NCBI RefSeq assembly: GCF_026151205.1
Contig: NC_087074.1
Location: forward strand, 10,697,226 to 10,761,225
Length of the DNA stretch: 64,000 nt
Source of the DNA: Bolinopsis microptera
Taxonomy: Eukaryota; Ctenophora; Tentaculata; Lobata; Bolinopsidae
Direction: 5' to 3'
Part shown: piece after piece, positions 12,200 through 22,715 of the stretch
Layout: each line of letters starts with the position of its first letter
How positions within the stretch are numbered: the stretch's first letter is position 1
Made by a program: the position numbers and the translations under genes
The notes under the pieces: model-generated
Told to the model about the DNA's origin: nothing
Databases searched by the model: none
The model's input: only the letters and a program-made list of their open reading frames with translations

Positions 12200-13561
12200 T
12201 ACTGTAGTGCGACACGTACTCTAGTGCGACATGTACCCTAGTGCGAAACCTCCAAGATCGACACTGTCGCAGTAGAGTACGCTACCTGGATCGTAGTGCG
12301 ACACGTACCCTAGTGCGACAGAGAAATTTCAAGGCCGACACTGTCGCACTACAGTGCGCTACCTGGACTGTAGTGCGACAAGAACTAAAGTGCGACAAAA
12401 CACTTTACGCAATAAAAATTTGACTTTCCATTTTTAAGTTTTAATGACAAGAGTGTAGTCGTGTATGAGTAAATATGGGGTTAAATATAAAATCAAAGAT
12501 TACAATCCACGAAGATTAGGTCCACGAAGATTAGGTCCACGAAGGCAATAGCACCGATCATCTTAAAGTACTTCCGTACTGCTGAGTTCTCTGCGTTGTA
12601 TTCCGGGACTAGGTCATGTTGCTGCATCTTCCTCCAAAGTGCTTGCTTGTGGTGGAAGAAGCATCCTCTCTTGGTAGTATACAGGTTGTCTCCACAGCGT
12701 TTATCAGGGCTCTCTCGTAGTCACTCATGACAGATTGAGGGTCGACTCCAAAAGCAAGGAGCTCATCCAAGAGGGCTTCATAATGTCCAACAGCATCAGC
12801 AATTAGGTAGGTGTTTCGTAGGGAGGTCAGTATCGGAAGCTTTCCGTTTCATATGCTGCTTTGCTGTGTGGACAGAGTTTGCTGCAGGAGTAGGAGGGTG
12901 GGAATAAGTCTTCGTACTGGTCACAGTACCTAGTGTCGTTCATCAGACTGAGACGTCCGGAGCAGATCTTCCCAGTGGATCGCCAGTAGGTCCTGTCGTC
13001 GCGCTTCTAATTATCCAGGCAGTAGCGGTATCCGTCGTGGATAACGTTTCTTGAACCAGTAGTGCGTCCAGGAATGGAGGTGATTGAAGAATACATGTTG
13101 ATGTTGTTCGATGCTTTGGTAGAATCATCGTGACTTTATATATGGCCCAAGAATATGAACTTGTTATCCAAATCGGAGATATACCTTCATACGATACGTG
13201 TGATAGGAATGAGGATCATATGCTGCTTAAGAGTTACCCGGTGGATCACACACTGCATACGTGGCTTGAACTGACCCGAAGGAATTGTGATCAGTGGATC
13301 ACTTCGAAACACGTGATGTGAACCGTTGAATCGTATTCGCAAGATCAATTCGAAATAAGTGACGTGAACCGACCCGACGAATCACTTAATGGTCCATAAG
13401 AAGGATAGGATGTGACCTGAAAATAAGTCAGGATATTTTGTCGCAGTAGAGTACGCTACCTGGATGGTAGTGCGACACGTACCCTAGTGCGACAGAGGGT
13501 GTTTTTGGCGGACTTTGCACTAGAGTACGTGTCGCATTACAGTTCGTGTCGCACTACAGTA
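12200..13561. mobile_element. Nested MULE-type element E
   Basis: It starts TACTGTAGTGCGACACG and ends with the inverse, GTGTCGCACTACAGTA. GTGCGACACGTACCCTAGTG blocks are repeated near both ends (12205–12390 and 13440–13560). It is absent from the corresponding site of the left arm, where about 80 bp of other sequence stands instead. No target duplication could be read. It contains a MULE transposase fragment. Confidence 0.7.
12530..12830 (-). pseudogene. MULE transposase fragment (C-terminal half of the domain)
   Basis: The reverse strand reads IADAVGHYEALLDELLAFG, then MSDYERALINAVETT. After a frameshift it continues GCFFHHKQALWRKMQQHDL and VRKYFKMIGAIAFV. The DYE.A..NA motif followed by GC.FH..QALWRK is the second half of the MULE core. 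The first half survives in the neighbouring element C. Confidence 0.7.
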
Positions 13562-14665
13562 AGATTACCCTTTCTCTAAGTAGATCTTGAAGTGAAAATC
13601 GTTTCCGATTTTACTTTTAGCGTTGATGTCGCTGAAAATTTCCGTGGTTTTTAGATTTGCCAAAAGCAAAAGTTCTTACTTCTTTCTGATCAAGGTATTC
13701 CATTAGCGTTGCATCACCATTAGCCTTAGGTAAAGGTATAAAATTCGATAACTGTTTTATCGTCTTATCGGTATCCGCATGATTTTCTGATCTAATTCTA
13801 CCGGCCGAATGGCAAAGCGATAAACATAATTTTTCATAACACATCCGCGTTTTCCAACCAGTTTAAGTTAAACAAGGTTAACGGTGACCAGTCCTGTGGA
13901 CAATGACATGGAGCCTATTACCTATGACTATAAATTTATAATAATGCAATTCACAGAATTGCATTTTGACGTACTTTTGGGAGTACCAAAAGCGCGCAAA
14001 CTAAATATATTTGACGCGCGAATCTGTTTTTGAAAGAAACTGATCAAAGTGAAAGAGAATCTAATTTGTAATAACATCGCGCGGGGAATAATATTGGTCA
14101 CGTACGTGTAATAATAAAACTATACTATAAGTATACGAATACCTAACGATTCCCTTAAAAATAAGGATAATCTATAAATCACTTTGACGTGGGACTGGGA
14201 AGCTATTCTCGCACATAACTTACGAATCCAAAATTACTAGGTCTAGAGAAGGTTCCAAAATCAAACCAGCAATGATAAGTTTATCTTATTGAACTTTAAT
14301 TAACTTTAATTTTGAATCGACACCAATTCAAATTGAACGCTCGAGAGTCTGAGAAGAGGCCCCAGCTAGGGCATAGCGTACATATATTAATATCCGTTTA
14401 ACCTTAAAGTTAAATAGTCTGCCCATTTACGTTCAAGTCAACGCCCGTAGGTACGTAAACGTTTGAATGCCTCCGGGCTCCGAGCGTTCATTTTAATGTC
14501 CGTTTTTAACTTTAAATGGATACAATGAGATAAAACTATGTTGTCGGAATTAGACAGTAAATAAACAATAATGAATAAAAATAAGTCACTAGTATAGCAA
14601 TAAGCAAATAATAATAAAATTATTGCTCCTTAATTCGTGAATTTTTCATAAGACGCAAACTTGTG

Positions 14666-15093
14666 TTAACATAAATATAATAACATAAATATAATAACAT
14701 AAATAATAATATTAATAAGGTCTCGCTGCTTGTTAACTGTGAGGCGGTTTCTTTTTTTGTTTATCACCCAGTCGTACAAGCTCCAATTCGTCTCACAGGG
14801 TGAGGCTGATGTCGATTGCGACAGCGCTTTCATTGGAAAACTCTGTAGTTCGGGTACCTCTCAACCGAAGTTGCTCCACCAAGAGACTGGACCGTCAGAA
14901 TCTTGGCTAAAACTTGAGGCAGCGTCAGTAGAGAATAAGCCTCTTTTCTCTCGGTAGAACGTGTACTGCGAAATTAAAGTATCTTCTTCTTTGTTGCGCC
15001 GTCACACCACGTGTCCATGACATCTAGAAACTCCTTCCAGACATCCTGATTCGTGTGTTTATCATATCCCTGATATATAAGCCGGGTGAACAC
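14666..15093 (-). pseudogene. hAT-type transposase C-terminal remnant (right arm)
   Basis: This is the inverted twin of the remnant at 5436–5812, here without the 430-bp insertion. It therefore reads further upstream: VFTRLIYQGYDKHTNQDVW, then KEFLDVMDTWCDGATKKK. It then shifts frame to WWSNFG, a stop, and CETNWSLYDWV with KKRNRL. The same stop and frameshift are present in both arms, so the gene was already dead when the arms arose or were homogenised. Confidence 0.65.
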
Positions 15094-16820
15094 AAAACCC
15101 TACTGAATGTTTATGTAGGGGGGAATGGAGCTCGAGCCACCTTTTGTTGGCAAGACTAATCATATCGCTTTTATAGTTTCAATTGCGAAAAGCAAAATTT
15201 GCTAACTTTAAGGTGAACAGATAATATTTGTAATAAATTACACCGATGAAACCAACAGGAATCTTAAGACTATTGTCTGAAAATCTAAGCAAGACTATTA
15301 TCGGCTCGAGAATTGAGCATAAATAGTCGACTTCTATCCAGAAACCTAGGAGAATCAGGGGACATCCTGTTGTCAATTTATGGGAGGTCGACTTTACTGC
15401 TTTGATCACAGACGTCCGATACAGCAGCGGAAGCGCAAGATCTGCTGATGAGCAATTCCGTCGGTCTGTACCTAATCAATGACGGCTAAACTAGGTAAAT
15501 TTGCGCATGAACCTTTCAATATTATAGATTATACTTTTCCGAGCCACCGAATTGAGCCTGTATTATTCTATGGCTGAGACCCATTGGATATCGGTTAGTA
15601 GCTGTCTGAAAACTATAAGCGTATTAATGGCTGTTACAGTAGGCCCTCAACAGTTGAATACCATCCCCAAGCCAACAGTGATGATTAGTCGAAGCATAAT
15701 GAAACTAGCCAAGTATTTAGCGAGACACAATGATGAACTGGCCGATCAAGCACTTTTTGGGATTCCCAGCATAAAATAACAACACCTGTTTCCAAACAGT
15801 TAAAGTTAAAGATTATAAACTTACCGTTGCCTAATTCTGAGAACATGGAACGCACACGTGCCAATATGATTTTACGCGCGAATTACCCAGAATTAACTGA
15901 AACTGAATGCTGAAAGAGAATCTTATCGCGTCGCGCGGGGAATAATTTTGGTCACGTACATCATTTTGTGTTCCCTTTTAAATACAATTACCAGTGCAGA
16001 GAGTAGTTTCAGAAACGCAAATTCAACTTGCAAAGATTAATTTACCTGGGTAACCTCGCTCAGGCTTTTGCATTTATTAAGTTAAACACATTGATTTAAC
16101 ATTGAACATATTATGGCGATTAAAAATATGTCTATAGCAGATAGGGCGGAATGACAGGTTCAGCAACGCCCAGGAATTACAAGCAGCAAATTCTGCTACT
16201 GCTAGTGCTATCAGTATCACGGAGAATCGAAGCAAATATTATAGTGGTACCGTGGCATGTCCATTCTGGGTCAGCGTTGTATATACTTATATATGTTGCA
16301 TGGATAAGTCCCTGCTTGCTGTTGGCGTTGCTGCGGCGAGGCTGGCTGGAATAATTGTCGGAGAACTCTTTGGCTTCGTACTCTCTTCACTTCTTTCTCC
16401 GCACAAAACTGTTCAATCCGTGGGAGGCCCTGTTATTCAAATAAAGTTCTGAACCCTCAATCAAGCGTTTAGTTCTAAAACTTTGGTAATGGAAATTGTA
16501 GTTTTGTAGCTTTTCTCATAACTATCGTCCTATCGAACTGATGATCAATAAACATCACGCGGTTTGCTACAATCAAGTTAGTATAAGGAGTCGTTTACAT
16601 ATCAGCAGAGGGGTCTTCCAAATTGCAAATGATTACGATTGACCATATAATATTGTAATTTTGGCACAATAGCACAATACTAATAGCGATACCCGGATTT
16701 AACATTTAAACAATTTGTAATCGTATTGCCATGCAGTGTTTGTGTAACTGTAGTACTAGTTGGTAATCGCTTTTCTTGTCAAAAAGTTAATATTTGTTTC
16801 CTTCGATAGTAAATTATTTT

Positions 16821-17681
16821 TAGTAGAGGCTCTTACGGGCAAAAAGACGTGTTTTCTGCTACGAGTTTAGAGACCTAACCGCTAATTGGACACAATGGTA
16901 TGATGTCTAAGGATCGATAATATGTTAAGAAGTATAAATTTGGCCTTATTAGTCACGTGCTATACCAATGCGCGTTTTAAACTTTGACAGTCTATTACTC
17001 TAAGGCAAATAGAGTAATTATATTCATATTTTGTCAGCAATAAGATCACATTATTTTCTATTTAGTGTGAAAATATGAGCTAGAACGGACATAATCTCGC
17101 TGAGTTATAGCTGTTTGAAATTTATGATGAACGCGCGGGTGCCAATTGATAACAACTAAATGCTTTTGCGCGTAGTGCGCGTCGAAAATTTGGCAAAAAC
17201 GCTTGCGGAGTGACAATATTCAAACTTCGATAAAGTATATGAAGTGGGTACTTCTCGGAAAGGAAAAATTTAGACAAACACGATGTGACTATTTTTGGGT
17301 TGATTTAATACAACTGCAAAAAATTATTCAAACTTCAAGCAAAAAAGTCAAAATTTTTACCACTTTTTTGGATTTTTACCTCAGAACAAATAGAGGGATT
17401 TGTTTTATTTTTATACAATCTTGTGCGGCTGTCTATTAGCTATCTTTATGCAAGTTTTGACGACATGCCAACAAAATTAACTTGCTCAAAATATCAAAAA
17501 ACATGGTTTTTTGGCCTATTTTTGGCCCAAAAATCGGTTTTTTGCGATTTTACCCCAAAACAATCAGTCCAATCATCTTGAAACCACTTTCAATCGATTC
17601 TACGGTCAAAAATACGTCTAGTAAGGTGTATCTGGGGTCCCTAACGTATCGAGCAGACAATGCCCGTAAGAGCCTCTACTA
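16821..17681. mobile_element. 861-bp inverted-repeat element in the right outer spacer
   Basis: TAGTAGAGGCTCTTACGGGC (16821) is repeated inverted and ends at 17681. The interior has two short frames (17203–17439 and 17482–17766) without family features. Flanking TTT on both sides could be a 3-bp target duplication but is weak. Confidence 0.6.
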
Positions 17682-17807
17682 TTTGTCCCAAATTCATATA
17701 TTTTCTAATAATACAAAATTGTTTTTAGACCAATTATACAATGTCAATAAGTCATGTGGCATGTAAGGCGCCAAAGACAAATTGCTAAAAGGCTCGGCGC
17801 AACTGCA

Positions 17808-18027
17808 GAAAACTGCCACTAACTGCTACAAACTGCCACTAACTGCTACAAACTGCCACTAACTGCTGAAAACTGCGCGCGCAGTGCGTGGGCGCGATTG
17901 TAGCAGTTAGTGGCAGTTAGTGGCAGTTTGTAGCAGTTAGTGGCAGTTTGTAACAGTTAGTGGCAGTTTGTGGCAGTTAGTGGCAGTTTGTGGCAGTTAG
18001 TGGCAGTTTGTAGCAGTTAGTGACAGT
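17808..18027. repeat. Right terminal tandem and inverted repeat of the 16-kb element
   Basis: AACTGCCACTAACTGCTACA units (17808–17871), then a GC-rich spacer, then GCAGTTAGTGGCAGTTTGT units (17901–18027). It mirrors the block at 1981–2205. Confidence 0.85.
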
Positions 18028-18052
18028 TTCTTTGCACTTTGCTCCTCCTGTG

Positions 18053-18236
18053 CTATATACCGGGTACTATATATTTTGGAGAATTTTGAGGCTCACAGTC
18101 ACAACGTCTCGTCCCATGGGTAAAGTTGTAAGCTGAGTATGCGTTTGAATCTCCTTACTTCGTATGGTGAAACGTCGAAAGGTTTGCTGTAGCCTTTTGT
18201 GACGAGCGTTTGCCCACCGGGGATCCAAAAAATAAA
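18053..18236 (+). pseudogene. Possible 3' end of the interrupted frame, with poly(A) signal
   Basis: With one CTAT copy removed, the frame from 1955 continues here as YRVLYILENFEAHSHN to a stop at 18121–18123. AATAAA follows at 18231–18236. The link to 1563–1955 rests only on frame continuity across the duplication. Confidence 0.3.
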
Positions 18237-18647
18237 GCTGTTAGTCTTCATGATCATTGATCAACCTGAACCTATGGTGACAATGTTTTACGTGAAATGT
18301 AAAAATCAGGAGTAATATAAAAAGTGTATTTTTAGACTAAAGTGCTAGCTCATACTCATAGTTTAAAAATACAGGGTGGGCCAAAAGTTTGCTCTATCCA
18401 GAGCCCTTGCGCTTGCAGTAGCGCGCGCCCGCCCCACGGTGCTGTGAATGGCGAAAGCACATGGTTAGGTGAAGCCAAAAGTCAGTGGGCATGTGTAAGT
18501 GTTGGCTTTAATACTTTAATAGCTCCGCCGTGTTTTATATTTGAGAGCTGTTGCTTTCCAGATCACAAATGGCAAACTGTACTTCTGGTTCAAGGATTCC
18601 GTCATCAAAATTTGAAAATTCGAATATTTTAGACCACGCCCATAAGT

Positions 18648-18743
18648 TTAACGGGTGATCAGTGATACTCGTAAAATATCTGTTCCATATATTGGGACCG
18701 TCCAACTCGGCGCGCGTCGGCCTGGTAGGTTGTAAACCTACAA
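18648..18743 (-). repeat. Dispersed ~92-bp repeat, copy 1
   Basis: The consensus, read in the orientation of copy 3, runs from TTGTAGGTTTACAACCTACC through CGAGTTGGACTCGTCGACGG to ACGAGTATCACCCGTTAA. It has an internal hairpin (GTAGGTT-TAC-AACCTAC). This copy is inverted and slightly longer. Confidence 0.85.
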
Positions 18744-18810
18744 CCATAAGTATAAGAGTAGTATAACTATAAGAGTATAGATTAACGTTTGTCGTTTAGC
18801 CATCTCAGAA

Positions 18811-18903
18811 TTAACGGGTGATACTCTTAAAATATCTGTTCCATATATTGGACCGTCGACGAGTCCAACTCGGCGCGCGTCCTGGTAGGTTGTAAACCTA
18901 CAA
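18811..18903 (-). repeat. Dispersed ~92-bp repeat, copy 2
   Basis: Inverted copy close to consensus, 68 bp after copy 1 and in the same orientation. Confidence 0.85.
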
Positions 18904-19135
18904 TCTCCGAATCAATCGTGCCGTAATATATGGCTAAAAAAGAATAGGGTCTTGAAAATTTTATAATTGTTCAGCGGGTCGATTGACTGAACACGTTTGC
19001 ACTAATATTTAATTTTACCAGTAGTTTATTTGTCATTATGGTATGTACCGCGATGATAATACAATTAGGATAACAACTAGGTAAACCGTAAGTCAAATTC
19101 AAAACACACCGCACACCGTACACTCCAATCAGTAT

Positions 19136-19266
19136 TATCAGCAGTTAGCAGCAGTTAGCAGCAGTCAGCAACAGTTAGCAGCAGTTAGCATGGCAGCAAT
19201 GAGCAGCAGTGAGCAGCAGTTAGCAGCAGTGAGCAGCAGTGAGCAGCAGTGAGCAGCAGTGAGCAG
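19136..19266 (+). repeat. Tandem AGCAGCAGTTAGC-type repeat
   Basis: Imperfect units GCAGCAGTTA / GCAGCAGTGA run for about 130 bp. They resemble the GCAGTTAGTG units at the ends of the 16-kb element. Confidence 0.75.
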
Positions 19267-19349
19267 CTTGCTCTAACCAGAACCCTCTCGCTTGCAGTAC
19301 ACAGAAGCGCGCGACCGCCGAAGGCGCGGCGTATACACATGGCTATATA

Positions 19350-19442
19350 TTGTAGGTTTACAACCTACCAGGACGCGCGCCGAGTTGGACTCTTCGACGG
19401 TCCAATATATGGAACAGATATTTTACGAGTATCACCCGTTAA
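19350..19442 (+). repeat. Dispersed ~92-bp repeat, copy 3
   Basis: Plus-orientation copy. It shares the whole unit from TTGTAGGTTTACAACC to ATCACCCGTTAA. Confidence 0.85.
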
Positions 19443-19973
19443 TTAAGGGGAGATACACCAAAAACGTTTTTGCTCCGAACATCGATTTTATTTTATATTA
19501 TGGTTAAATAGACAAAAAGAATAAGATTGCACACCTTCAAAATTTTTTAAAAATATTCCCTCATCGAGAAAAAAAAATTTTCTTTTTCGAAAATTTTTAA
19601 AATTTGGAGAAGTCTGTCACTGTAATACCGATAGTTCGGCTATTTTAAAAGTGTTTTGGCTGATTTTTTTACTGAATATTACTTACACTCCGTACAAGAC
19701 AACCCTATAAAGGATTATATAATTGAACAATAAATGACCAAGTTACAGACCGAACAAGGTGGACAAAGAAAAATTGGGATTTTGGCCTACCACCAAAGTT
19801 GTACATTTTACCACTCGCCCAGGTCATCAGATATCGCCTCAAAAATTCTTGTGAGTGTAGTTGATGATCATGGAAAGCTTTTTGGAACAGGATTTCTCTC
19901 AATTCTGAGTTTTAAGGTATGAAATGTGGCCTCAAACGACTTAGTAAAATTCATCGTAAAAAAGGGTCAAAAA

Positions 19974-20152
19974 TGGCAGACGAATCTTTTAGTACCAAAT
20001 AGGTGATTTTAGAAGACAAATTGTCTTAAATAATTTTCTAGCTCGAACACAAGGGTCCCCCCTTGTATAAATTTTGTACAAATTGTACACATTTTTTACA
20101 AATTTTGTGTCTTTAACTGTTATAAATTTGGTACTAAAAGATTCGTCTTGGC
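19974..20152. mobile_element. 171-bp MITE with 4-bp target duplication
   Basis: AGACGAATCTTTTAGTACCA (19978) is repeated inverted, ending at 20148. TGGC flanks both sides (19974–19977 and 20149–20152). There is no coding capacity. Confidence 0.75.
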
Positions 20153-20415
20153 TATGATCTGTCGCTGTGAGAAGCCTCATTGAGTGCGATTCAATAACAT
20201 TGGATCGTATGCAGCTCTCTCAGGGCACCTAATTTTACTAATCTGCCTCAGAGGTGGCTCGTGGGAGCTGGCTGACAGATTTGTTTGGGTGTCCTATTAT
20301 AGTGAAGCAACGGACTGGGGGGAGGGGGGATCGGAGGGCTTAGGGGCCGCCCCAAGCTCCTCTCCCCTACCCCTAATCTCACCGATGACTGCATACAATA
20401 CCATTACCATACACA

Positions 20416-20679
20416 GGTCCGTATTGCCTGATTTAAGTTACGGAAAAACCAGCGGTCAGCTATCGGAAGCTAGCGGGCGCCTAACGGAGATACACTAAAA
20501 TGCATCATTTATACCTAGCGGATGGCTAGCGGAGTATAGAGGACGCCACGCGCAAACTAGCGGAGAATAGTACTAGCTTCATTAACACACCCGCTAGTTT
20601 CCGCTAGCTATCCGATATTGCCGCTAGGTCCGCTAGTTTTTCCGTAACTTAAATCTGCAAAATCGGCTATATACGGACC
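20416..20679. mobile_element. 264-bp MITE with CTAGCGG interior
   Basis: It begins GGTCCGTAT, then TTTAAGTTACGGAAAAAC. It ends with the inverse, GTTTTTCCGTAACTTAAA, then ATACGGACC. The interior has repeated CTAGCGG or CCGCTAG motifs in both orientations. No target duplication was read. Confidence 0.7.
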
Positions 20680-21576
20680 CGTGCATAGCAGAGAGTTGAT
20701 TAATTAATTAAAATATTACAACGCACATTACATGTGCACAGGGCTCGTGTAATGTGTAAGTGATATTTAATAAATGATTAAAAGAACCGATTTTAAAGTT
20801 GCCCCGCCATAGTAAAGCCTTTAGGTCCAAAAATATACCCATTATGCTCACTTAAAAACAGCTCTAAATCAGTAGGCTGTCACTCTATTAATTCACCACA
20901 CCGCTACCTCCACTGCACTAAAAGTTATACAATAAATTCTACAATCCTAATTTTGTATCGTGATGGAGACCGGTGTCCATACAAAACATTTACTAGGTTG
21001 CCGTTTGGTGTGAGCAATAACGAACAGCACGCACACTCCTTTGCCCCGTCAACCTATATCTAATATATTTAAAGAGTGACAACCATACTACACATTGAAT
21101 TAGGATTCCTTTAAATATCAAATTGATTTATTGTAAACTTGTTTACTCTGTAATAAATGGCATAAAATTGAATTTTTGTTTAACTGAATTTTTGTTTAAC
21201 TGACTGATGTAATGTGTCACAGGCGACAGCAAACAAAAACAAAAACTTATAACATGGGTGAAACAGGACACCACACGTGCACAATCTCAGCCGCGCAGTA
21301 TTATAGCAGTCAATAGTTCAAATTGCAAGGTGTCCTGGACGACCAAATCATATGGATAACCTGTAGTGGGATGCGCTTGATGTGCTTTGTACCATTTACA
21401 ATTAATTATGTGTTAAAACTATGCAGCTTAGTTGTCCAAACGAGGATTGGACATCCTACAACACAAAATTTCACAATGATCATGCGTGTGCTTACGTTCA
21501 AACGTTTGAGTGAATAAAGAGCTTTATATTGCAGTTAGATATTTCCGAATACTATTACTAATAACTATTTCTATTT
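20680..21576. other. No gene except a possible reverse-transcriptase scrap
   Basis: At 20968–21028 one frame reads CPYKTFTRLPFGVSNNEQ, which resembles the F.RLPFGV motif of Ty3-type reverse transcriptases. The rest of this stretch shows nothing recognisable. Confidence 0.35.
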
Positions 21577-21762
21577 TCAAGCACCAGTCACCAGATATAA
21601 TATAATAAATAATTTTAGGGTGTCCATGGACGCCTGGACGCCCTCCACCAACGTTTCATACACTTTGCACAAAATACAAGTTAATGAAACTGGTCTATAA
21701 TTTAAGGGGTCGTATTTAATATCCTTTTTTGTGGAGAAGTGGACCAGAAGAATCAAGTGCAA
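21577..21762 (-). pseudogene. LINE reverse-transcriptase fragment
   Basis: The translated piece contains YDPLNYRPVSLTCILCKVYE, the NYRPVSLT.....K..E block that opens the reverse transcriptase of many non-LTR retrotransposons. It runs into a stop on both sides. Confidence 0.75.
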
Positions 21763-22290
21763 TGTATCATACCATATAGTTTTTATTTGAGATATCGATT
21801 TAAAAATTGTGCTCTCTTATAACTGTTCTTTGACAAGTCGATGAAAATTACGAGTGGCTAAAACATAGAACGTAAAATTGTTCATTGGTGCAAAATGTGA
21901 ACAGCTAATATTGAAGAAGTTTGATATGAATGTATGATGCCTCGGTTCCAATCCTTCGCTCAACAGATTGAAATTGAGTCACTTTATTCTAGTCATGTTA
22001 GTCGTTTATACACACAACCTAGCCTGTTGCAATCTTATTTAAATGTAAGCTCAACACCAGCTCAACTAGCCCCAGTCATCCTGCCCATCCAATTGTAAAA
22101 CCATCTATGAGGATAATTCTATAGATTTATACATTTTGAATTGTCATGAAACTCAGTTTAAGACACCTTGTTACCTAATTGTAAGACAACGTCGCGTTGT
22201 ACACTACGCTGTTGGATAATTCAACCTGAAAAAATTTAAAAGCTATTATTATAGTATTAAATACTTTTAACACTAAAAATTTGAGATCAT

Positions 22291-22715
22291 GAAATGAAAT
22301 GAAATGAAATGAAATGAAATGAAATGAAATGAAATAAAGCATTTATATCCCGCTTATATCAACAACCAATATTATTAAAATAAAAATTGTCGACTTCAAA
22401 GCGGCTGGCGTGGTGACAAAGTGATAATTTAAACTCCAGAATGCATGTATATTCCCATTAAATGTAAAGTGTAAAATGGCCAAAGAAATATGTAATATCT
22501 ATATTATTGAATAAGAAATAAACTATTATATCTCACTCATCTATCTCACAAATTTTACCAGTCCTGATAAAATAACGTTTATTAGGATTTTCCTTGACCT
22601 TCTTCTTCAAATCTAGAACCAGCTGTTTATGTACTGCACGCTCCTCCGGCGATGTAGTTACATTTAAACGTAACGTTGAATAATTCCTTCCCTGATCAAT
22701 ACAAATTTTGCCCAA
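22291..22715 (-). mobile_element. 5'-truncated copy of the ORF1-only retroposon
   Basis: On the minus strand it begins inside the ORF1 C-terminus (22715–22533: SPEERAVHKQLVLDLKKKV, then RYFIRTGKICE and stop). It continues through a 3' region containing CCAGCCGCTTTGA and TTGATATAAGCGGGAT, and ends in about eight ATTTC units (22291–22335). The same order of sequences is found in the longer copy at about 51007–52925. Truncation at the 5' end and a simple-repeat tail suggest target-primed reverse transcription. Confidence 0.75.

Larger units (their letters stand above)
12040..16440 (-). repeat. Right arm of the giant inverted repeat
   Basis: It is the inverted copy of 3330–7110. Private to this arm are a nested element at 12200–13561 and a 117-bp stretch at about 15345–15461. 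The motif TTGCTACAATCAAGTTAGTA near 16565 also recurs inverted near 11530–11570, inside the loop side of the right arm. Confidence 0.8.
1952..18056. mobile_element. Composite 16-kb inverted-repeat (foldback) element
   Basis: The outer ends are inverted copies: CACAGGAGGAGC at 1956 matches GCTCCTCCTGTG ending at 18052. Inward of both is a GTGCAAAGAAACTGTCACTA block. Flanking CTAT occurs at 1952–1955 and 18053–18056, a candidate 4-bp target duplication. The arms then match as inverted copies over kilobases: 3431 pairs with 16430, 4187–4414 with 15552–15779, 5521–5748 with 14730–14957, 6634–6861 with 13617–13844, and 7101 with 12066. The match is near perfect except for private insertions in each arm. 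Both arms keep a hAT-type transposase remnant. The centre (about 7.1–12.0 kb) holds nested transposons. The superfamily of the outer element is not certain; the hAT remnant is the only lead, and a 4-bp duplication is not the usual 8 bp of hAT. Confidence 0.8.

Noticed and set aside
4187-15779. Short frames of 75 codons that occur identically in both arms (4187–4414/15552–15779, 5521–5748/14730–14957, 6634–6861/13617–13844) as conserved small proteins
   Set aside because: Their identity follows from the near-identical DNA of the inverted arms. The second pair is the reverse strand of the hAT remnant, and the others show no family features.
17203-17766. Two short plus-strand frames
   Set aside because: They lie inside the 861-bp inverted-repeat element and lack any protein family features.
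1952-18056. Assembly artefact (artificial inverted duplication)
   Set aside because: Each arm has private insertions with their own borders or duplications, and the outer ends carry structured terminal repeats; not excluded without reads.
1952-18056. Polinton/Maverick-type giant transposon
   Set aside because: No polymerase, integrase or capsid-like genes were seen, and the ends and duplication length do not fit.
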